Shown here: positions 17,009-25,899 of the stretch, in pieces
How positions within the stretch are numbered: position 1 is the stretch's first letter
How the letters are laid out: each line of letters begins with the position of its first letter
Origin: Pseudobutyrivibrio xylanivorans
GTDB taxonomy: Bacteria > Bacillota > Clostridia > Lachnospirales > Lachnospiraceae
Assembly (NCBI RefSeq): GCF_010906925.1
Contig: NZ_VTVE01000006.1
Span: 1-64,000 of the forward strand
DNA: 64,000 nucleotides
Direction: 5' to 3'
Position numbers and translations under genes: made by a program
Notes under the pieces: generated by a model
Databases searched by the model: none
The model's input: the letters and a program-made list of their open reading frames with translations, nothing else
What the model was told of the DNA's origin: nothing

Positions 17009-17259
17009 ATTATCACCCCTGCATTTTCTAGAAATCTTCTCACTGACCTCACCGCACCTTTATCTGTAGTATTTTCTGGATGAGGCCTGTGAAATACAGC
17101 TCTTTCATTGTTTAATTCCACTCTCACACGAGAGCCATTTCCTTCTGAGATATTCGCTCCAAGAGAAATAAAAAGGCTTTCTATATCAATCCACTTAATA
17201 TTGGATTTAATAGGGTTAGAGAATATCTCTCTCAATATTTTTTTATCTTTATTATTCAT
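17005..17259 (-). CDS. hicA: HicA-type mRNA interferase toxin
   Basis: An 84-residue toxin of the dsRBD-like HicA fold. Conserved features are GNGSRVRV and FHRPHPENT, in which a His is thought to be catalytic, and a C-terminal helix (VRSVRRFLENAG). The ATG at 17259 has AAAGGTGG upstream; a longer open frame to 17361 would start in AT-rich DNA with no ribosome binding site and would overlap the divergent CorC gene, so I reject it. It forms a toxin-antitoxin operon with hicB. Confidence 0.88.
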   Translation of the reverse strand: MNNKDKKILREIFSNPIKSNIKWIDIESLFISLGANISEGNGSRVRVELNNERAVFHRPHPENTTDKGAVRSVRRFLENAGVII

Positions 17260-17280
17260 GGTACCACCTTTTAGTACTAT

Positions 17281-17309
17281 TTTCAATTTTATTATATAAA
17301 TGCTATAAT
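17281..17309 (+). promoter_or_regulatory. Predicted promoter of the CNNM/CorC gene
   Basis: TTTCAA (17281-17286), a 17-bp spacer, then a perfect TATAAT (17304-17309), 41 bp before the TTG start. The -35 is weak. The same 90-bp gap must also hold the hicAB promoter on the other strand. Confidence 0.45.
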
Positions 17310-17349
17310 CAAAGCTAATATTTAATATGTATATACGGGAGGTTTTTAT

Positions 17350-18627
17350 TTGGATTCGCATACGACAGTTCGTTTTGTAATTCTTTTCATTTTGTTGGCA
17401 CTATCTGCTTTTTTCTCATCAGCAGAGACAGCCCTTACAACAGTTAATAAAATAAAAATCAAAACCATGGCTGATGACGGTGACAAAAAAGCTGCTAGGG
17501 TTTTAAAGGTTATCAACCGTCCTAAGAAAATGCTTTCAGCTATTCTCATAGGAAACAATATCGTGAACCTGTCAGCATCTTCTTTGGCCACTACCCTTGC
17601 AATTGATTTGCTAGGAAACAAGGGCGCCGGCATCGCAACAGGTATTCTCACCTTATTAATATTGATTTTCGGAGAAATCACACCTAAGTCACTTGCTACA
17701 AGCTATTCCACCAGGCTCAGCCTACATTTTGCCCCTATAATAGGCGGCACCATGTGGCTATTTACACCTGTGATTGCAATAGTCAATTTCCTATCGGGAT
17801 TATTCATCAGACTTTTTGGCATCGACCCTGATTTCAAGGACAATACAATTACGGAGGAAGAAATCCGCACAATGGTTGATGTCAGCCACGAAACAGGTGA
17901 AATCGAAAGTGATGAGCGTACTATGATTCACAAGGTATTTGATTTTTCTGATGCCACAGCAAAAGAAGTTATGATTCCTCGAATCGATATGACCATGGTA
18001 GATGCCGATATTTCCTACCAGGAGTTAATCGAGGTTTTCAAAGAAGACATGTACACAAGACTTCCGGTTTGTGAGCCAGACACTCACAAAGTCATCGGAA
18101 TAGTCAATATGAAGGATTTCCTTGGACTTACTCCTACTTCTGATTTTTCTATTAAGAACTATTTGAGAGATGCTTATTTCACCTACGAGATGAAAAACGT
18201 ATCAGATCTTTTCGATGAAATGCGAAAGGAAGCTGCTTCCCTCTCCATCGTTTTGGATGAATACGGTGATTTATCCGGTATGATTACTCTAGAGGATTTA
18301 TTGGAAGAAATCGTTGGAGAAATCCGTGATGAATACGATGAAGATGAGGAAGATCCTGTTGTTCGCATCAGCGACAGAGAGTACCAGGTACTTGGCTCAA
18401 TGAACTTAGAGGATTTGTGTGATATCATCCCTCTTGGATTCTCTAGCGAGGACTATGACACCATTGGCGGTTACATTGTAGGAGCATTTGACCACTTCCC
18501 AAATGTTGGCGAGACCTATGTTTCAGAAGAAGGCATTATAGTAAGAGTACTGGCCGTTGAAAAGAAACGAATAACCAAGCTTAGAATAAAGCTTCCTGTT
18601 CCAACAGACGAATCGCAAACAAAGTAA
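17350..18627 (+). CDS. CNNM/CorC-family membrane transport protein
   Basis: A 425-residue protein of the hemolysin-C/CorC class. An N-terminal DUF21 (CNNM) region with about four TM helices (1-190) is followed by a CBS pair (about 205-325; motif VMIPRIDMTMVD) and a CorC/HlyC C-terminal domain (340-425). Family members are linked to Mg or Co efflux and tolerance. The start is TTG at 17350, 8 nt after GGGAGG. Its 3' end overlaps the convergent gene by 47 bp. Confidence 0.92.
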   Translation: MDSHTTVRFVILFILLALSAFFSSAETALTTVNKIKIKTMADDGDKKAARVLKVINRPKKMLSAILIGNNIVNLSASSLATTLAIDLLGNKGAGIATGILTLLILIFGEITPKSLATSYSTRLSLHFAPIIGGTMWLFTPVIAIVNFLSGLFIRLFGIDPDFKDNTITEEEIRTMVDVSHETGEIESDERTMIHKVFDFSDATAKEVMIPRIDMTMVDADISYQELIEVFKEDMYTRLPVCEPDTHKVIGIVNMKDFLGLTPTSDFSIKNYLRDAYFTYEMKNVSDLFDEMRKEAASLSIVLDEYGDLSGMITLEDLLEEIVGEIRDEYDEDEEDPVVRISDREYQVLGSMNLEDLCDIIPLGFSSEDYDTIGGYIVGAFDHFPNVGETYVSEEGIIVRVLAVEKKRITKLRIKLPVPTDESQTK

Positions 18628-19390
18628 TATTTACAATTAAGCCCATGCCACCAGCTATTTGAAAGATTTCACGTAGTCTTTTATCTTTGGCAAGGGCTCT
18701 TTTTTTGCCTTTATTTTTTCTTGCAAGATTTCCTTCATGCTTTTTCTCATCTACAGCACAGCAATCATAATCCAGAATAATAAAACTCACTAGGCCAATT
18801 GTGTTTACAACTACAAATATTAACAGGGTAATATCGTTACTATATTTGAGGTAAATTAATAAATTGCAGAATAATAAGACAGATTTCTCAAATAACAGTT
18901 TTGTCCTCTGCTTTTTCATATAAGTTAGAAATCTATCATTTTCAGTTTTCCACAAAGAAAATCTCTCCTGTGTTAGAACTTCCAATTCATGCAAGTCTAC
19001 AAGACTGTAATTACCAACTTCAAGTTCATTTTCTGAAAGATATCTGTGCATATAGTTAATAGGTTTGCAACCTAATTTTCTTTCAATATAAGAAAATCCT
19101 GCAGACACATACACTCTGTTATCAGCCTGCTTCTCCTGATACCTTATTGCTCTGATCAATATACTCCTAAGATATCTATTATTTCCAAAGCTATAGTAAA
19201 GCTCTCTAAGAAGCTCTATACTATCAGCGCACTTAGGTAACAATTTAAGAACGCGTTTAATATACAGCTCTTTTATAGCTCTTTTCTTTTGTTCTCTGCG
19301 CCTTCTCAGAGCACAATAAATAATCGAGCAAAATTCAACTAGTCCCCAGAGTATAAAGCTAGCAGCAATATTATTAAATTTAAATTTCAT
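18581..19390 (-). CDS. Unknown helical membrane protein
   Basis: About 269 residues from the ATG at 19390 (MKFKFNNIA); the frame is open upstream to a TTG at 19468, but that part contains a terminator hairpin. It has one TM helix near the N-terminus (about 10-28), a long basic helical cytosolic part, two TM helices at about 175-215 and one at the C-terminus (about 245-262). The spacing of helices loosely resembles TadB/TadC or GspF proteins, without diagnostic residues. No clear ribosome binding site is seen for either start. I do not recognise a family. Confidence 0.55.
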   Translation of the reverse strand: MKFKFNNIAASFILWGLVEFCSIIYCALRRRREQKKRAIKELYIKRVLKLLPKCADSIELLRELYYSFGNNRYLRSILIRAIRYQEKQADNRVYVSAGFSYIERKLGCKPINYMHRYLSENELEVGNYSLVDLHELEVLTQERFSLWKTENDRFLTYMKKQRTKLLFEKSVLLFCNLLIYLKYSNDITLLIFVVVNTIGLVSFIILDYDCCAVDEKKHEGNLARKNKGKKRALAKDKRLREIFQIAGGMGLIVNITLFAIRLLEQEALF

Positions 19391-19424
19391 TTTATATGGG
19401 TATAAATAAGAAAATAAATAATAA

Positions 19425-19451
19425 GAAAAACGACACGCCAAAGACGTGCCG
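19425..19451 (-). terminator. Hairpin terminator downstream of the cyclophilin gene
   Basis: Minus strand: CGGCACG and CGTGTCG pair (one G-U) around a 7-nt loop, followed by TTTTTC. It should end transcripts from the cyclophilin gene and separates it from the membrane protein gene. Confidence 0.65.
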
Positions 19452-19494
19452 TAATAGTAACATAACAATTCTAATATTTCAACTAGAACGGGAA

Positions 19495-19535
19495 CATCAG
19501 CGCATTTATAATTTCCTCCTGAAATAGCGCTGATG
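19495..19535 (-). other. Hairpin presenting a Shine-Dalgarno sequence with a two-codon ORF
   Basis: On the minus strand CATCAGCGC and GCGCTGATG form a 9-bp stem, extended by ATTT/AAAT with one bulge. The loop carries AGGAGG (19520-19515), and 9 nt later ATG CGC TGA (19505-19497), whose ATG lies in the stem. The stop overlaps a second ATG (TGATG). No U-run follows, so this is not a plain terminator. Confidence 0.5.
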
Positions 19536-19567
19536 GTGGCGATAGTTATTTTAGCATAGCTAAAAAA

Positions 19568-20089
19568 CTATTGCTTTTCAGGCTCTGGATAATCCACACC
19601 GAATGTCTCTACTGTAACCTTCTTCATCTTCTGCTCTGTCAAAGGTCTATCTGACCAGTCAGTATCAACCTCTGCAATTTTATTTACAATATCCATGCCC
19701 TCGATAACCTTACCGAATGCTGCATAATCCCCATCAAGATGTGGACTATTCTTATGCATAATAAAGAACTGACTTCCTGCTGAGTCAGGGAACATTGTAC
19801 GAGCCATAGAAAGAACACCTGGCTCATGCTTTAAGTCATTCTTAAATCCATTGCTTGAGAACTCTCCCTTTATTGAGTATCCAGGGCCGCCCATACCTGT
19901 TCCATCTGGATCTCCCCCCTGTAACATAAAGCCCTTAATAACTCTGTGGAAGATAACTCCATTGTAAAAGTCATGATTAATAAGACTAATGAAGTTGTTA
20001 ACTGTGTTTGGAGCAACCTCAGGATAGAGCTCTGCCTTGATGATGTCTCCATTTTCCATTTCAATTGTAACAATAGGGTTCTGTGCCAT
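19568..20089 (-). CDS. Cyclophilin-type peptidyl-prolyl cis-trans isomerase
   Basis: A 173-residue cytoplasmic cyclophilin that speeds proline isomerisation in protein folding. The active-site run FHRVIKGFMLQGGDP, MARTMFPDSAGSQFFI and the HLDGDYAAFGKV segment are all intact. No signal peptide. AAGGAG lies 8 nt from the start. A copy of the palindromic element lies 28 bp upstream. Confidence 0.96.
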   Translation of the reverse strand: MAQNPIVTIEMENGDIIKAELYPEVAPNTVNNFISLINHDFYNGVIFHRVIKGFMLQGGDPDGTGMGGPGYSIKGEFSSNGFKNDLKHEPGVLSMARTMFPDSAGSQFFIMHKNSPHLDGDYAAFGKVIEGMDIVNKIAEVDTDWSDRPLTEQKMKKVTVETFGVDYPEPEKQ

Positions 20090-20116
20090 AATTTAATCTC
20101 CTTATTTCTTACCTAC

Positions 20117-20202
20117 GCCTGTTACGTTCTCAAGCCTTGGATATTGCACCGCTCGATTAACACATCTCGCTAAGCAACACCAATAGCTTGATAACTACAG
20201 GC
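20117..20202 (-). repeat. Palindromic intergenic element, copy A
   Basis: 86 bp. On the minus strand it folds into one long interrupted hairpin: GCCTGT/ACAGGC, GTT/AAC, TCAAGC/GCTTGA, TTGG/CCAA, TGTTGC/GCAATA, then a conserved internal loop AGCGA/GAGCGG and GAT/ATC at the tip. Copies B and C share the loops but have different, compensated stems. It lies in the mrp-cyclophilin gap in the same orientation relative to transcription as the other copies. Confidence 0.75.
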
Positions 20203-20253
20203 TTTTTCATTAATTAATTCCAGTTTAAACTACTCCGTTGGTCATATTCATTT

Positions 20254-21129
20254 TTATAATTTTTCTAATACCAACTTTGCCTCTGACAGATACGTATTGT
20301 CTAAGTCATAAATTCGGCCTGCGTCTGCTGCTGTAGCAAAGCTTCTGTCCATTGGCATCTTGCCAAGTACAGGAACATTAAGGCTTGCTGCCACTTCGTC
20401 AATATGGCTCTCGCCAAATATCTCAATTTTCTTGCCACAATCTGGACATGATATATATGAATAATTCTCCACAAGGCCAAGAACTGGGATGTGCATCATC
20501 TCAGCCATGTTGTATGCCTTCTTAACTATCATCTGAACCAATTCCTGTGGACTGGTAACAATGATAATACCGTCTACTGGAAGTGACTGGAAGCATGTAA
20601 GTGGCACATCGCCTGTTCCAGGTGGCATATCTACAAACAGATAATCTACGTCGCCCCACTGAACATCTGTCCAGAACTGTTTAACTACACCTGCGATAAC
20701 AGGACCTCTCCAAACAACTGGTGATTCCTCATCATCAAGCATAAGGTTTATAGACATTATCTTTGTGCCGTCCTCAGCAACCTCTGGGAATGTCCCCTCA
20801 TCATTGCCTGTAGCTGGACCATGAACACCAAACATCTTTGGAATAGATGGACCGGTAATATCGGCGTCCAATACACCAACAGAATATCCTGCGCGAGCCA
20901 TAATACCTGCAAGTGATGATGTAACAAGTGACTTTCCAACGCCACCCTTACCTGATACAACTCCGATAACATGCTTTATATTTGAATTCTTATTAGGCGC
21001 CTCAAGAAACGCTGTATTTCTAACACCCTTTTTAGCTGCTGAAGCAGATGGGCATCCTTCACATGAGCCTCGACTGCATGAGCTAGCTGATGAACATGAA
21101 CTACTGTCTGCCAATTTCTTTACCTCCAT
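20254..21129 (-). CDS. mrp: Mrp/NBP35-family Fe-S cluster carrier ATPase
   Basis: A 291-residue P-loop ATPase that holds and passes on Fe-S clusters. The deviant Walker A is GVVSGKGGVGKS, the switch is DMPPGTGD, and the cluster-binding CPDC lies near residue 230. The N-terminal Cys/Ser-rich segment (SCSRGSCEGCPSA) may hold another metal site, as in NBP35-type proteins. Single gene; the DnaA-box cluster lies upstream of it. Confidence 0.94.
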   Translation of the reverse strand: MEVKKLADSSSCSSASSCSRGSCEGCPSASAAKKGVRNTAFLEAPNKNSNIKHVIGVVSGKGGVGKSLVTSSLAGIMARAGYSVGVLDADITGPSIPKMFGVHGPATGNDEGTFPEVAEDGTKIMSINLMLDDEESPVVWRGPVIAGVVKQFWTDVQWGDVDYLFVDMPPGTGDVPLTCFQSLPVDGIIIVTSPQELVQMIVKKAYNMAEMMHIPVLGLVENYSYISCPDCGKKIEIFGESHIDEVAASLNVPVLGKMPMDRSFATAADAGRIYDLDNTYLSEAKLVLEKL

Positions 21130-21546
21130 TGATTATCATACGAGCTCAATTATATCACACATAATATAATTCCGGTATCAAACATTTTCACTGTTTGATA
21201 GTTTTAAAATTCCACGTCTAATAGCATCCATTTTATCCTCTTTTATCTTGTTGACTTCTATATCAACCTATTGGCCGACTTATCCACAATATCCACAATC
21301 ATATTTTTTAGGTTGAGGATAACTTCACTTTTTCAATTTTTGCTGTGGAAATCTATTTTTCGTCATTTTTGAAATTCCTTTATTTTAAAGGCTTTATGAC
21401 AGTTTTCCACAATAGTGACACTTCAATCAACAACTAATTTTTACCCACAATGTTATCCACAATTGTAAATAAATATGATTTGGTTGAAAAAGTAATGTGA
21501 ATATTGGATAATCAAAAATAGATAAATCAAGATATAAGGAGTTAAC
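21130..21546. other. 417-bp gap with seven DnaA-like boxes and an AT-rich flank
   Basis: No gene. TTATCCACA is perfect at 21280-21288 and 21453-21461. One-mismatch boxes lie at 21289-21297, 21403-21411, 21441-21449 and, inverted, 21314-21322; a two-mismatch inverted box is at 21344-21352. AT-rich DNA follows up to the thrE start. This looks like an origin or a DnaA-titration site, but dnaA/dnaN are not here. Confidence 0.6.
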
Positions 21547-22320
21547 ATGACAGACACAAAAAAGGTACTATCCTTTGCAGTTGAATTAGGAGACATCTTG
21601 CTCAGAAACGGAGCAGAGGTGTATCGAGTAGAGGATAGCGTACTGGCAATTTTAAATTCATACGATATCACCGACTGTGACGTATACGTACTCAGCAATG
21701 GAATATTTGCTAGCGCAGACGAGGTGACAGAACATGCCAGTTCCATGATCAGACATGTGCCTATGTACCCAATGCACTTAGGTCGCATAGCAGCCCTAAA
21801 TCATTTATGCAGAGAAGTATGTGCACATAATATTTCAATAGAAGATGCATGGACAAAATTGGGAGAATGCAAAACACTCCCTGGATACAGTCCACTTGCA
21901 TTATTAATAGCAACTGGAATCGGCTGCGGTGGATTTGCATATTTATATGGAGGAACACCACTCGATTCAATAATGGCAATTTTAGTAGGAATGGTACTGA
22001 GAGTATTTCTTATGTTCCAGAAGAAGACCTATTCAAAAACAATGACAAACGTATTTGGCAGTATAGTGGTTTCCCTTACCGCAATACTTTTGTATGCTGT
22101 AGGCTTACCAGTCCATTACGATAAGATAATAATCGGTGGCATAATGCCGCTGGTTCCAGGAATACCACTTACCAACAGTATCAGAGATTTCATCAACAGT
22201 GATTATTTATCTGGTTCTATCAGATTAATCGATGCATTGCTTACTGCCTTCTGTATAGCCGTAGGTGTTGGTATTGTAATCACCATCGCACACTTAATAG
22301 GAGGAGGTGCATACATCTAA
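21547..22320 (+). CDS. Threonine/serine exporter family, ThrE N-terminal-type subunit
   Basis: A 257-residue membrane protein of the DUF1212/ThrE_N type. A soluble N-terminal part (GDILLRNGAEVYRVEDSV, 15-32, is the family signature) precedes about five TM helices from residue 118. It is believed to export threonine and serine together with the next gene, whose start overlaps its stop (TAATG). AAGGAG precedes the ATG. Confidence 0.9.
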   Translation: MTDTKKVLSFAVELGDILLRNGAEVYRVEDSVLAILNSYDITDCDVYVLSNGIFASADEVTEHASSMIRHVPMYPMHLGRIAALNHLCREVCAHNISIEDAWTKLGECKTLPGYSPLALLIATGIGCGGFAYLYGGTPLDSIMAILVGMVLRVFLMFQKKTYSKTMTNVFGSIVVSLTAILLYAVGLPVHYDKIIIGGIMPLVPGIPLTNSIRDFINSDYLSGSIRLIDALLTAFCIAVGVGIVITIAHLIGGGAYI

Positions 22321-22775
22321 TGATAGTTAATTATATTATTCAGTTTGTAATAGCCATGATTGCTACTTTAGCATTTGCCATAGTATTTTCTGCACCAAAA
22401 TCAGAGCTCTTATACTGTGGTATTTCCGGTGGCATAGGATGGATTTTCTATTTCATAATTATGGAGGCACTTGGCGCTCCTACTCTTGGAAATGTTGTAG
22501 GCTCATTTTTACTTACAGTTTTTTCAAGAACTTTTGCCGCAAAACGCAAAAATCCCGTCACCGTGTACCTAATCGCAGGAATATTCCCTCTGGTACCTGG
22601 TGCCGGAATCTATTACACTTCTTATTATTTAATTACAAATGATATGAGCATGTTTTCAAGCTACGGCCTGTCCACAATAAAGACAGCCGGCGCAATTGTT
22701 ATGGGAATTATATTCGGTATGGCCTTCCCACAGAGCTGGTTTAATAAAGCTTTTGCACCTTACGATCGTAAGTAA
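22320..22775 (+). CDS. Threonine/serine exporter family, ThrE C-terminal-type subunit
   Basis: A 151-residue membrane protein of the ThrE_C (DUF3815) type with four to five TM helices; GIFPLVPGAGIYYTSY is characteristic. In Corynebacterium both halves form one polypeptide; here they are split into overlapping genes. The 3' end overlaps the convergent GH2 gene by 35 bp. Confidence 0.88.
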   Translation: MIVNYIIQFVIAMIATLAFAIVFSAPKSELLYCGISGGIGWIFYFIIMEALGAPTLGNVVGSFLLTVFSRTFAAKRKNPVTVYLIAGIFPLVPGAGIYYTSYYLITNDMSMFSSYGLSTIKTAGAIVMGIIFGMAFPQSWFNKAFAPYDRK

Positions 22776-24495
22776 TAAGACCATTAACCTCCTCTTCCAC
22801 ATCGGTGGCTTGAGTATAGACAGCTCCTGCAAGTCCCTCTTCTTTGAGGGACTTTATTTTTGCCATAAGTTTATCATAATAAGCCTGCAAATCTTTTGGC
22901 TGAGAAAATCTCTTATAACCATAGAGAAAATCCTTTTTTACATGTCCTCCCACCTTAAGGGAAGGTCCACCATACTCAGATATTACGTAAGGACGGGCTC
23001 CTTTTTTCACTCGAAGTTCTTCGAAATATAGATGCTCAGAATATACATCTCCACAGCCTTCATGGAACCAGCCAGAAGCAGCATCAAATGGTCTTGTTGT
23101 ATCGAATTTTTTAGCAAATTCTAGGTTACCCTTTGCATCAAACTGTCCCCAGCCCTCATTAAACAAGCACCATTGACCAATACATGGGACACTGTAAAGC
23201 TGTTTCATAATATCCCTGCATTCCATACGCCATAATTCCTTGGATTTCTCTGTATTTCGACCTGTATATTTTAGGAAAATCTTGTTCTTGTCCTTTGTAT
23301 TTCCAAAAGGTCGCACAAGAGTAGGAATATTGCAAATCATATTCATATTGTACTCAGTACCACCATTTACAATATCCTGCCATACAATCATGCCGATTCT
23401 ATCGCAGTGAAAATACCAACGCATTGGCTCAAGCTTGCAATGTTTTCTAATCATGTTAAAGCCCAAGCTTTTAATGGTCTCTATGTCAAAAATCATGGCA
23501 TCATCACTTGGTGGAGTCATAAGGCTCTCAGGATAATACCCTTGATCCAAAACACCATTCATAAAGTATGGCTTGTGGTTAAGCGTCAATCGTGGAATGC
23601 CATTCTCATCTACATCAACTCCAAAATGGCGCATAGTAAAATATGTTGAAAAACTATCTTTGCCATATTCCACATTTACAAAATATATATTAGGCTCCTC
23701 AGGAGTCCAAAGCTTATATTTATCTAGCTCTATATGTGCATAGATATGATCATCGCTGATTTTATCGACACTATATCTTTTAATTAAATCCTGATTAGAG
23801 GAACTGACAACTATCTGTCCCTTCATTTCAGAGACCTTAAATATGAAATCCACCCTATTTCTATTTATATCAGGAGTTATTCTCATATTGGTAACATAAG
23901 CCTTTGGAACCCACTCCATCCAAACAGTCTGCCAGATACCGCTTTGTGCTGTATACCACATACCGTGAGGATCCAAGCATTGCTTACCTCTAGCGTAGCC
24001 TACCTTATCTGTATAATCACGGACTTTTACTTTGATTTCGTTAGAACCTCCTACCACATATTCAGTTATATCAAATGAAAATGAGGTATAACCTCCCTCA
24101 TGTGTGCCCAGTGATATACCATTAACAGACACATGAGCGACCTGATCCACCGCCCCAAAATGCAAAATAAGATTTTTAGACTTTTTGACCTTTTCTAATG
24201 TAAATACCTTTGTATATTCCAAAGTCTCCTCTGGAAGAAGTACATGTTGAACAGTGCCAGAAAGGCTAGTCTCAGGCGAAAATGGCACCTCAATTGGTCC
24301 GCTACAAATAACCTGCCCCTGACCGCTCAAAATCCTATAATCCCATTTACCATTCAAGTTAATGTAAGATTTACGCTGCAATTGTGGCCTAGGATATTCC
24401 TGTAACCCAGTATATTTAAAGTCTGTAGACAGATCATAGGAAACGGCATTTTTCCTCGGTCTGCTAATAGCATGTAGCATAGATTTGAAGTCCAT
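22741..24495 (-). CDS. GH2-family glycoside hydrolase
   Basis: A 584-residue enzyme without signal peptide: N-terminal sugar-binding jelly-roll (LNGKWDYRI), Ig-like middle, then a TIM barrel. The acid/base is Glu447 in CLFNEGWG and the nucleophile Glu507 in YVISEYGG. It is shorter than LacZ and closer to the compact GH2 enzymes, so the substrate could be a beta-galactoside, glucuronide or mannoside. The MATE gene lies 14 bp upstream in the same direction, perhaps by chance. Confidence 0.88.
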   Translation of the reverse strand: MDFKSMLHAISRPRKNAVSYDLSTDFKYTGLQEYPRPQLQRKSYINLNGKWDYRILSGQGQVICSGPIEVPFSPETSLSGTVQHVLLPEETLEYTKVFTLEKVKKSKNLILHFGAVDQVAHVSVNGISLGTHEGGYTSFSFDITEYVVGGSNEIKVKVRDYTDKVGYARGKQCLDPHGMWYTAQSGIWQTVWMEWVPKAYVTNMRITPDINRNRVDFIFKVSEMKGQIVVSSSNQDLIKRYSVDKISDDHIYAHIELDKYKLWTPEEPNIYFVNVEYGKDSFSTYFTMRHFGVDVDENGIPRLTLNHKPYFMNGVLDQGYYPESLMTPPSDDAMIFDIETIKSLGFNMIRKHCKLEPMRWYFHCDRIGMIVWQDIVNGGTEYNMNMICNIPTLVRPFGNTKDKNKIFLKYTGRNTEKSKELWRMECRDIMKQLYSVPCIGQWCLFNEGWGQFDAKGNLEFAKKFDTTRPFDAASGWFHEGCGDVYSEHLYFEELRVKKGARPYVISEYGGPSLKVGGHVKKDFLYGYKRFSQPKDLQAYYDKLMAKIKSLKEEGLAGAVYTQATDVEEEVNGLITYDRKVQKLY

Positions 24496-24509
24496 GTAAT
24501 CCTCCCCAG

Positions 24510-25886
24510 CTAAATTCTAATTTCGCTATTTTTCCTCTTAACCCAAGCTTTATACACTATAATTAAGCAGATACTATGTACTGTCAACGTCAAGAACCAG
24601 CTACCTGGATAGCTGAAAAACAGTACAGCTTCTGTATGATGACTCTGAAAATATGTAGCAATCCAAATAAGTCTTGTAACACAGGCGCCAAGCAATGATA
24701 CAACCATAGGAACTGTAGAATGGCCCAAGCCTCTAAGTCCACCACAAAGTGTATCCATTATTCCGCACAAAAGATAAGGGCAACATACCCAAAGCAGTCT
24801 CACGGTACCTGCAGCTACCGCTCTTGTAATATCCTCATTGCTGTCCATATAAATCGGCAACAATTGAGGCGCAAAATGATATGCAAGATTTCCCATAGTG
24901 AGACCTACAACACTAACAATTGCTAAGGTATCAAAAATAACTCTCTTAACTCTCTTCTCATCGCCTGCGCCATAGTTTTGACCAACAAATGTCACAGTGG
25001 TCTGAGATACTGAGTTCATAGAAATATATACAAATCCCTCTATGGAAGATGCCGCTGCAGAGCCTGCCATAACGGCTTCTCCGAAAGAATTAATTGCAGA
25101 TTGAATAACTACGTTAGATAGTGAAAATAAGGAGCCTTGAATACCTGCAGGCAATCCCATGGTAACTATCTTCTTAAGAATCTTGCCGTCTATAGATATC
25201 TTAGTAATATCGAGCTTAAGGGAGTCACCTTTTCTCATCAAAAAGACCACAAGCATTCCACAGGAAATGTAGTTTGATGTAACAGTTGCAATGGCAACGC
25301 CTGCTACTCCTAGCCTAAATCTGATTACTAAAACTAGATTTAATAATACATTCACTATGCCTGCTATTGTTAAAAAGAAAAGTGGGTGTGCTGTATCCCC
25401 AGATGCTCTTAATATAGCAGCTAAAAAGTTATAAAGCATTATTGCTGGCATAGCAATAAAATATATCTGCACATAAAGAACAGCTAAATTAATAACATTG
25501 GTAGGAGACCCCATAAGTAAAAGCATTGGGCGGGCTCCAAAAACACCAACAAATATTAATACTATTCCGCATATAAGGGAAAAGGCTGTGCTTGTATGAA
25601 TTGTTTTCTTAACATCAACTTCATTATTAGCGCCATAGTATTGAGCTGCACACACATTAGCACCAACAGACATTCCTATAAAAAGATTTGTCATTAGATT
25701 TATAAGAGATGAAGTGGAACCCACAGCACTAAGACTTGCTTGCCCCGCAAATCTACCCACAACAATTACATCAGCTGCGTTAAACAGAAGCTGTAATACT
25801 CCAGAAAGGATTATTGGAATTGTGAAAATTATCAATTTGCCCAATAGTGGGCCGTGGGTCATGTCTAGTCTTCTACTTGTATTCAT
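24510..25886 (-). CDS. MATE-family efflux transporter
   Basis: A 458-residue protein with 12 predicted TM helices and the MATE layout, starting TRRLDMTHGPLLGKLIIFTIP; GQNYGAGDEKRVKR is the conserved mid-protein loop. It probably extrudes cationic compounds with Na or H exchange. It lies between GH2 and a secreted protein gene with gaps of 13-14 bp, so the three may be one transcript. Confidence 0.92.
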   Translation of the reverse strand: MNTSRRLDMTHGPLLGKLIIFTIPIILSGVLQLLFNAADVIVVGRFAGQASLSAVGSTSSLINLMTNLFIGMSVGANVCAAQYYGANNEVDVKKTIHTSTAFSLICGIVLIFVGVFGARPMLLLMGSPTNVINLAVLYVQIYFIAMPAIMLYNFLAAILRASGDTAHPLFFLTIAGIVNVLLNLVLVIRFRLGVAGVAIATVTSNYISCGMLVVFLMRKGDSLKLDITKISIDGKILKKIVTMGLPAGIQGSLFSLSNVVIQSAINSFGEAVMAGSAAASSIEGFVYISMNSVSQTTVTFVGQNYGAGDEKRVKRVIFDTLAIVSVVGLTMGNLAYHFAPQLLPIYMDSNEDITRAVAAGTVRLLWVCCPYLLCGIMDTLCGGLRGLGHSTVPMVVSLLGACVTRLIWIATYFQSHHTEAVLFFSYPGSWFLTLTVHSICLIIVYKAWVKRKNSEIRI

Positions 25887-25899
25887 AGTAATGATTTTA

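Noticed and set aside
17260-17361. N-terminal extension of HicA
   Set aside because: No ribosome site; the ATG at 17259 has one, and the extension would overlap the divergent promoter region.
21130-21546. Chromosomal origin (oriC) with certainty
   Set aside because: The DnaA boxes fit, but dnaA, dnaN and the usual neighbours are missing and strand bias does not clearly flip; kept only as a candidate.
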